Source: an uncultured Geobacteraceae bacterium
GTDB taxonomy: Bacteria > Desulfobacterota > Desulfuromonadia > Desulfuromonadales > Geopsychrobacteraceae
Direction of reading: 5' to 3'
DNA: 23,471 nt
Assembly (NCBI GenBank): GCA_937958075.1
Contig: CALFFB010000229.1
Coordinates: 1-23,471, forward strand
Shown here in pieces: positions 21,921 through 23,471 of this stretch. The translations under genes were made by a program, and so were the position numbers. The stretch's first letter is position 1, and each line of letters begins with the position of its first letter. Under the pieces are notes generated by a model that worked only from the letters and a program-made list of their open reading frames with translations, had not been told where the DNA came from and did not search any database.

Positions 21921-23459
21921 TTAATCGACCGTCCGCGCCGAATGGATCCGGGCCGCCAGGTTGCTGATCTGCTTACTGTCGGCGATGGGCCCCAGGCCGG
22001 TGGCCAGCTGCGTGGTTGATTCCGCGGTCAGGGGGCGGCTAATACGCAGATTGGCCTGACGGACGCGGCCTGAAGCATCGTTGTAGCTGACCGTAAAGCG
22101 GACATCAAAGACGCCGACAGGCGTCGGGTTGGCCAGCCGTGCGATAAGCATTCCCTGGCGATCGAGGGCAAAATCGATCTTCAGATACTTTTCAGGATTG
22201 TCCGGCAGCTCAAGGCGAATCATGGACACCAGAGCCCGGCGACCGGCCGGGGAGTCAGAACCGGCGGCGGTGGTGAAGTGCTGCAGCGCCTGCCGGCGGT
22301 CACCCCGTGCCAGAGCCAGTTCACCAAGGGCGTTCAGGCCTGGCGCTGTGGGGAGCAGGGCGACACTGCGCTGCAGATCGACAGCGGCGGCGGTGCCGCG
22401 CCCCAGAGCCTGCAGGGCCAGACCCCGCTGCAGGTGATAATGAAAGTAATCGGGCTGGCGTTCGCGAGCCTGATCAAAGGCGTCAAGGGCCTGTTTCTCC
22501 TTGCCCTGATGCCGCAGGGCGTCACCTTTCAGGCCATAAAAAAGGGCTTCTCCGGGCTCCAGGGCGATGGCCTGTTCGGCCAGCTGCAGGGCTTTTGCCG
22601 GTTGATTGTCGTTGAGGGCCTTGCGCCCCTGGTCGTAGGTTTCATAGGCCTTGCCGGCGGCCAGCAGCGGCGCCAGTGTACGCCGGTAGGCGGCTTCTCC
22701 CCGATCACCGCCGGCGCCCAGCTCAGCGGCTGTACGGCGGTTGGCTTCGACCCGCTCCCGGGACGGCGGATGGCTGGCGAACAGTCCTTCCAGCCAGTTG
22801 CTCCGGCGTCCTTCCGAGAGCCGGACAAAGGTCTCCTGCAGTTCAATGGCGGCCGCCGGATCATAGCCGGCGCGGGCCATGTACAGCATGCCGTAGTAGT
22901 CCGCTTCGCTTTCGGCATCGCGGCTGTATTTCTGACCGACCAGTCCAGCCGCCAGGGACGCGCCACCGACAGCGAGACCGGCGTACTCACTGTTGCCAGC
23001 GGCCATGCCCGCAGCCAGGACGGCACCCTGCAGGAGCAGGCCGCGCTGCATGCTCTGGGCACTGTGGCGGGCAGCGGCATGGATGATCTCGTGGCCCATG
23101 ACTGCCGCCAGTTCCGCTTCACTCTGCATTTCCGTCAGCAGGCCACGGTTGATGGCGATCTTGCCGCCGGGCAGAGCCCAGGCGTTGGGCGTCGAATCGT
23201 TGATAACGGCAAATTCATAGGGCAAAGGGCGGTCACTCACCGCCGCCAGGCGCCGGCCGACCTCCTGCACATAGGCGACTATCTCCGGTCGGGCATTGTA
23301 ATCACCCCCCTGCATCTGGCGCAGAGGCGCGTACTGCTCGGCACCGATCTGCAACTCCGTGCTTTCACCTATGAGGACCAGCTCGTTACGGCCGGTGACC
23401 GGATTGACAGCACAACCGGTGAGCAGCAGAAACAGGAAACCCCACAGAAAATGTCGCAT
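21921..23459 (-). CDS. M48-family metalloprotease lipoprotein with TPR region (BepA-like)
   Basis: This is a 512-residue predicted lipoprotein (lipobox LLTGC, Cys16) with a zinc peptidase domain and TPR repeats, resembling BepA, a periplasmic protease and chaperone for outer-membrane proteins. The zinc site is HEIIH (His123, Glu124, His127) with a Glu in the ESEADYYG motif near 183-185. The N-terminal NPVTGRNELVLIGES and NAWALPGGKIAINRGLL are typical. TPR-like helices span about residues 285-400 (ALQLAEQAIALEPGEALFYG, ALDAFDQARERQPDYFHYHL). A C-terminal beta-rich domain (ARLANPTPVGVFDVRFTVSY) follows and is not part of BepA proper. AAAGGA sits before the ATG. It is the furthest upstream minus-strand gene seen. 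Confidence 0.93.
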   Translation of the reverse strand: MRHFLWGFLFLLLTGCAVNPVTGRNELVLIGESTELQIGAEQYAPLRQMQGGDYNARPEIVAYVQEVGRRLAAVSDRPLPYEFAVINDSTPNAWALPGGKIAINRGLLTEMQSEAELAAVMGHEIIHAAARHSAQSMQRGLLLQGAVLAAGMAAGNSEYAGLAVGGASLAAGLVGQKYSRDAESEADYYGMLYMARAGYDPAAAIELQETFVRLSEGRRSNWLEGLFASHPPSRERVEANRRTAAELGAGGDRGEAAYRRTLAPLLAAGKAYETYDQGRKALNDNQPAKALQLAEQAIALEPGEALFYGLKGDALRHQGKEKQALDAFDQARERQPDYFHYHLQRGLALQALGRGTAAAVDLQRSVALLPTAPGLNALGELALARGDRRQALQHFTTAAGSDSPAGRRALVSMIRLELPDNPEKYLKIDFALDRQGMLIARLANPTPVGVFDVRFTVSYNDASGRVRQANLRISRPLTAESTTQLATGLGPIADSKQISNLAARIHSARTVD

Positions 23460-23471
23460 GATCTGTCCTTT

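Overview
This 23.5-kb window has GC-rich coding sequence and densely packed genes. It looks like a chromosomal piece of a Desulfuromonadales-type bacterium (Desulfuromonas, Pelobacter or Geobacter relatives, formerly Deltaproteobacteria). The main clue is a two-gene block resembling the SfrA/SfrB NADPH oxidoreductase of Geobacter. A flagellar flgFGAHIJ block behind a DUF2802-like gene tail and a NikL-containing nickel/cobalt importer fit the same group. This placement is an inference; there is no rRNA or tRNA in the window.

Layout. (1) Positions 1-4830, plus strand: the 3' end of a small gene, then flgF, flgG, flgA, flgH, flgI and flgJ, encoding rod, L-ring and P-ring parts and assembly factors of the flagellar basal body. 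(2) Positions 4851-8247, minus strand: a five-gene metal-uptake operon reading from about 8247 down to 4851. In order these are an unrecognised exported protein with a His-rich tail, a NikL-like protein, CbiM/NikM, CbiQ/NikQ and CbiO/NikO. A clear promoter and an inverted repeat at the predicted transcription start lie upstream. (3) Positions 8461-10446, plus strand: an IscU-like scaffold, PlsY (phospholipid synthesis) and MltG (peptidoglycan cleavage), ending at a strong hairpin terminator. (4) Positions 10534-15198, minus strand: sfrB-like then sfrA-like, a soluble iron-sulfur flavoprotein pair. (5) Positions 15431-23459, minus strand: M48 lipoprotein peptidase, TatD, TcdA, alpha/beta hydrolase, Def, Fmt, RsmB, Rpe and a small lipoprotein. 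This is mostly housekeeping: protein N-terminal maturation, tRNA and rRNA modification, pentose phosphate metabolism and envelope quality control.

Most genes are conventional. The parts most worth attention are the metal-uptake operon with its unrecognised leader protein and candidate operator, the sfrBA pair with its regulatory region and altered NuoF-like cysteine motif, an unexplained protein-like open stretch at 15312-15430, the abrupt end of the flagellar cluster after flgJ, and three genes that start with TTG. No insertion sequence, CRISPR array, RNA gene or phage signature was seen, and no gene-free stretch exceeds 300 bases.
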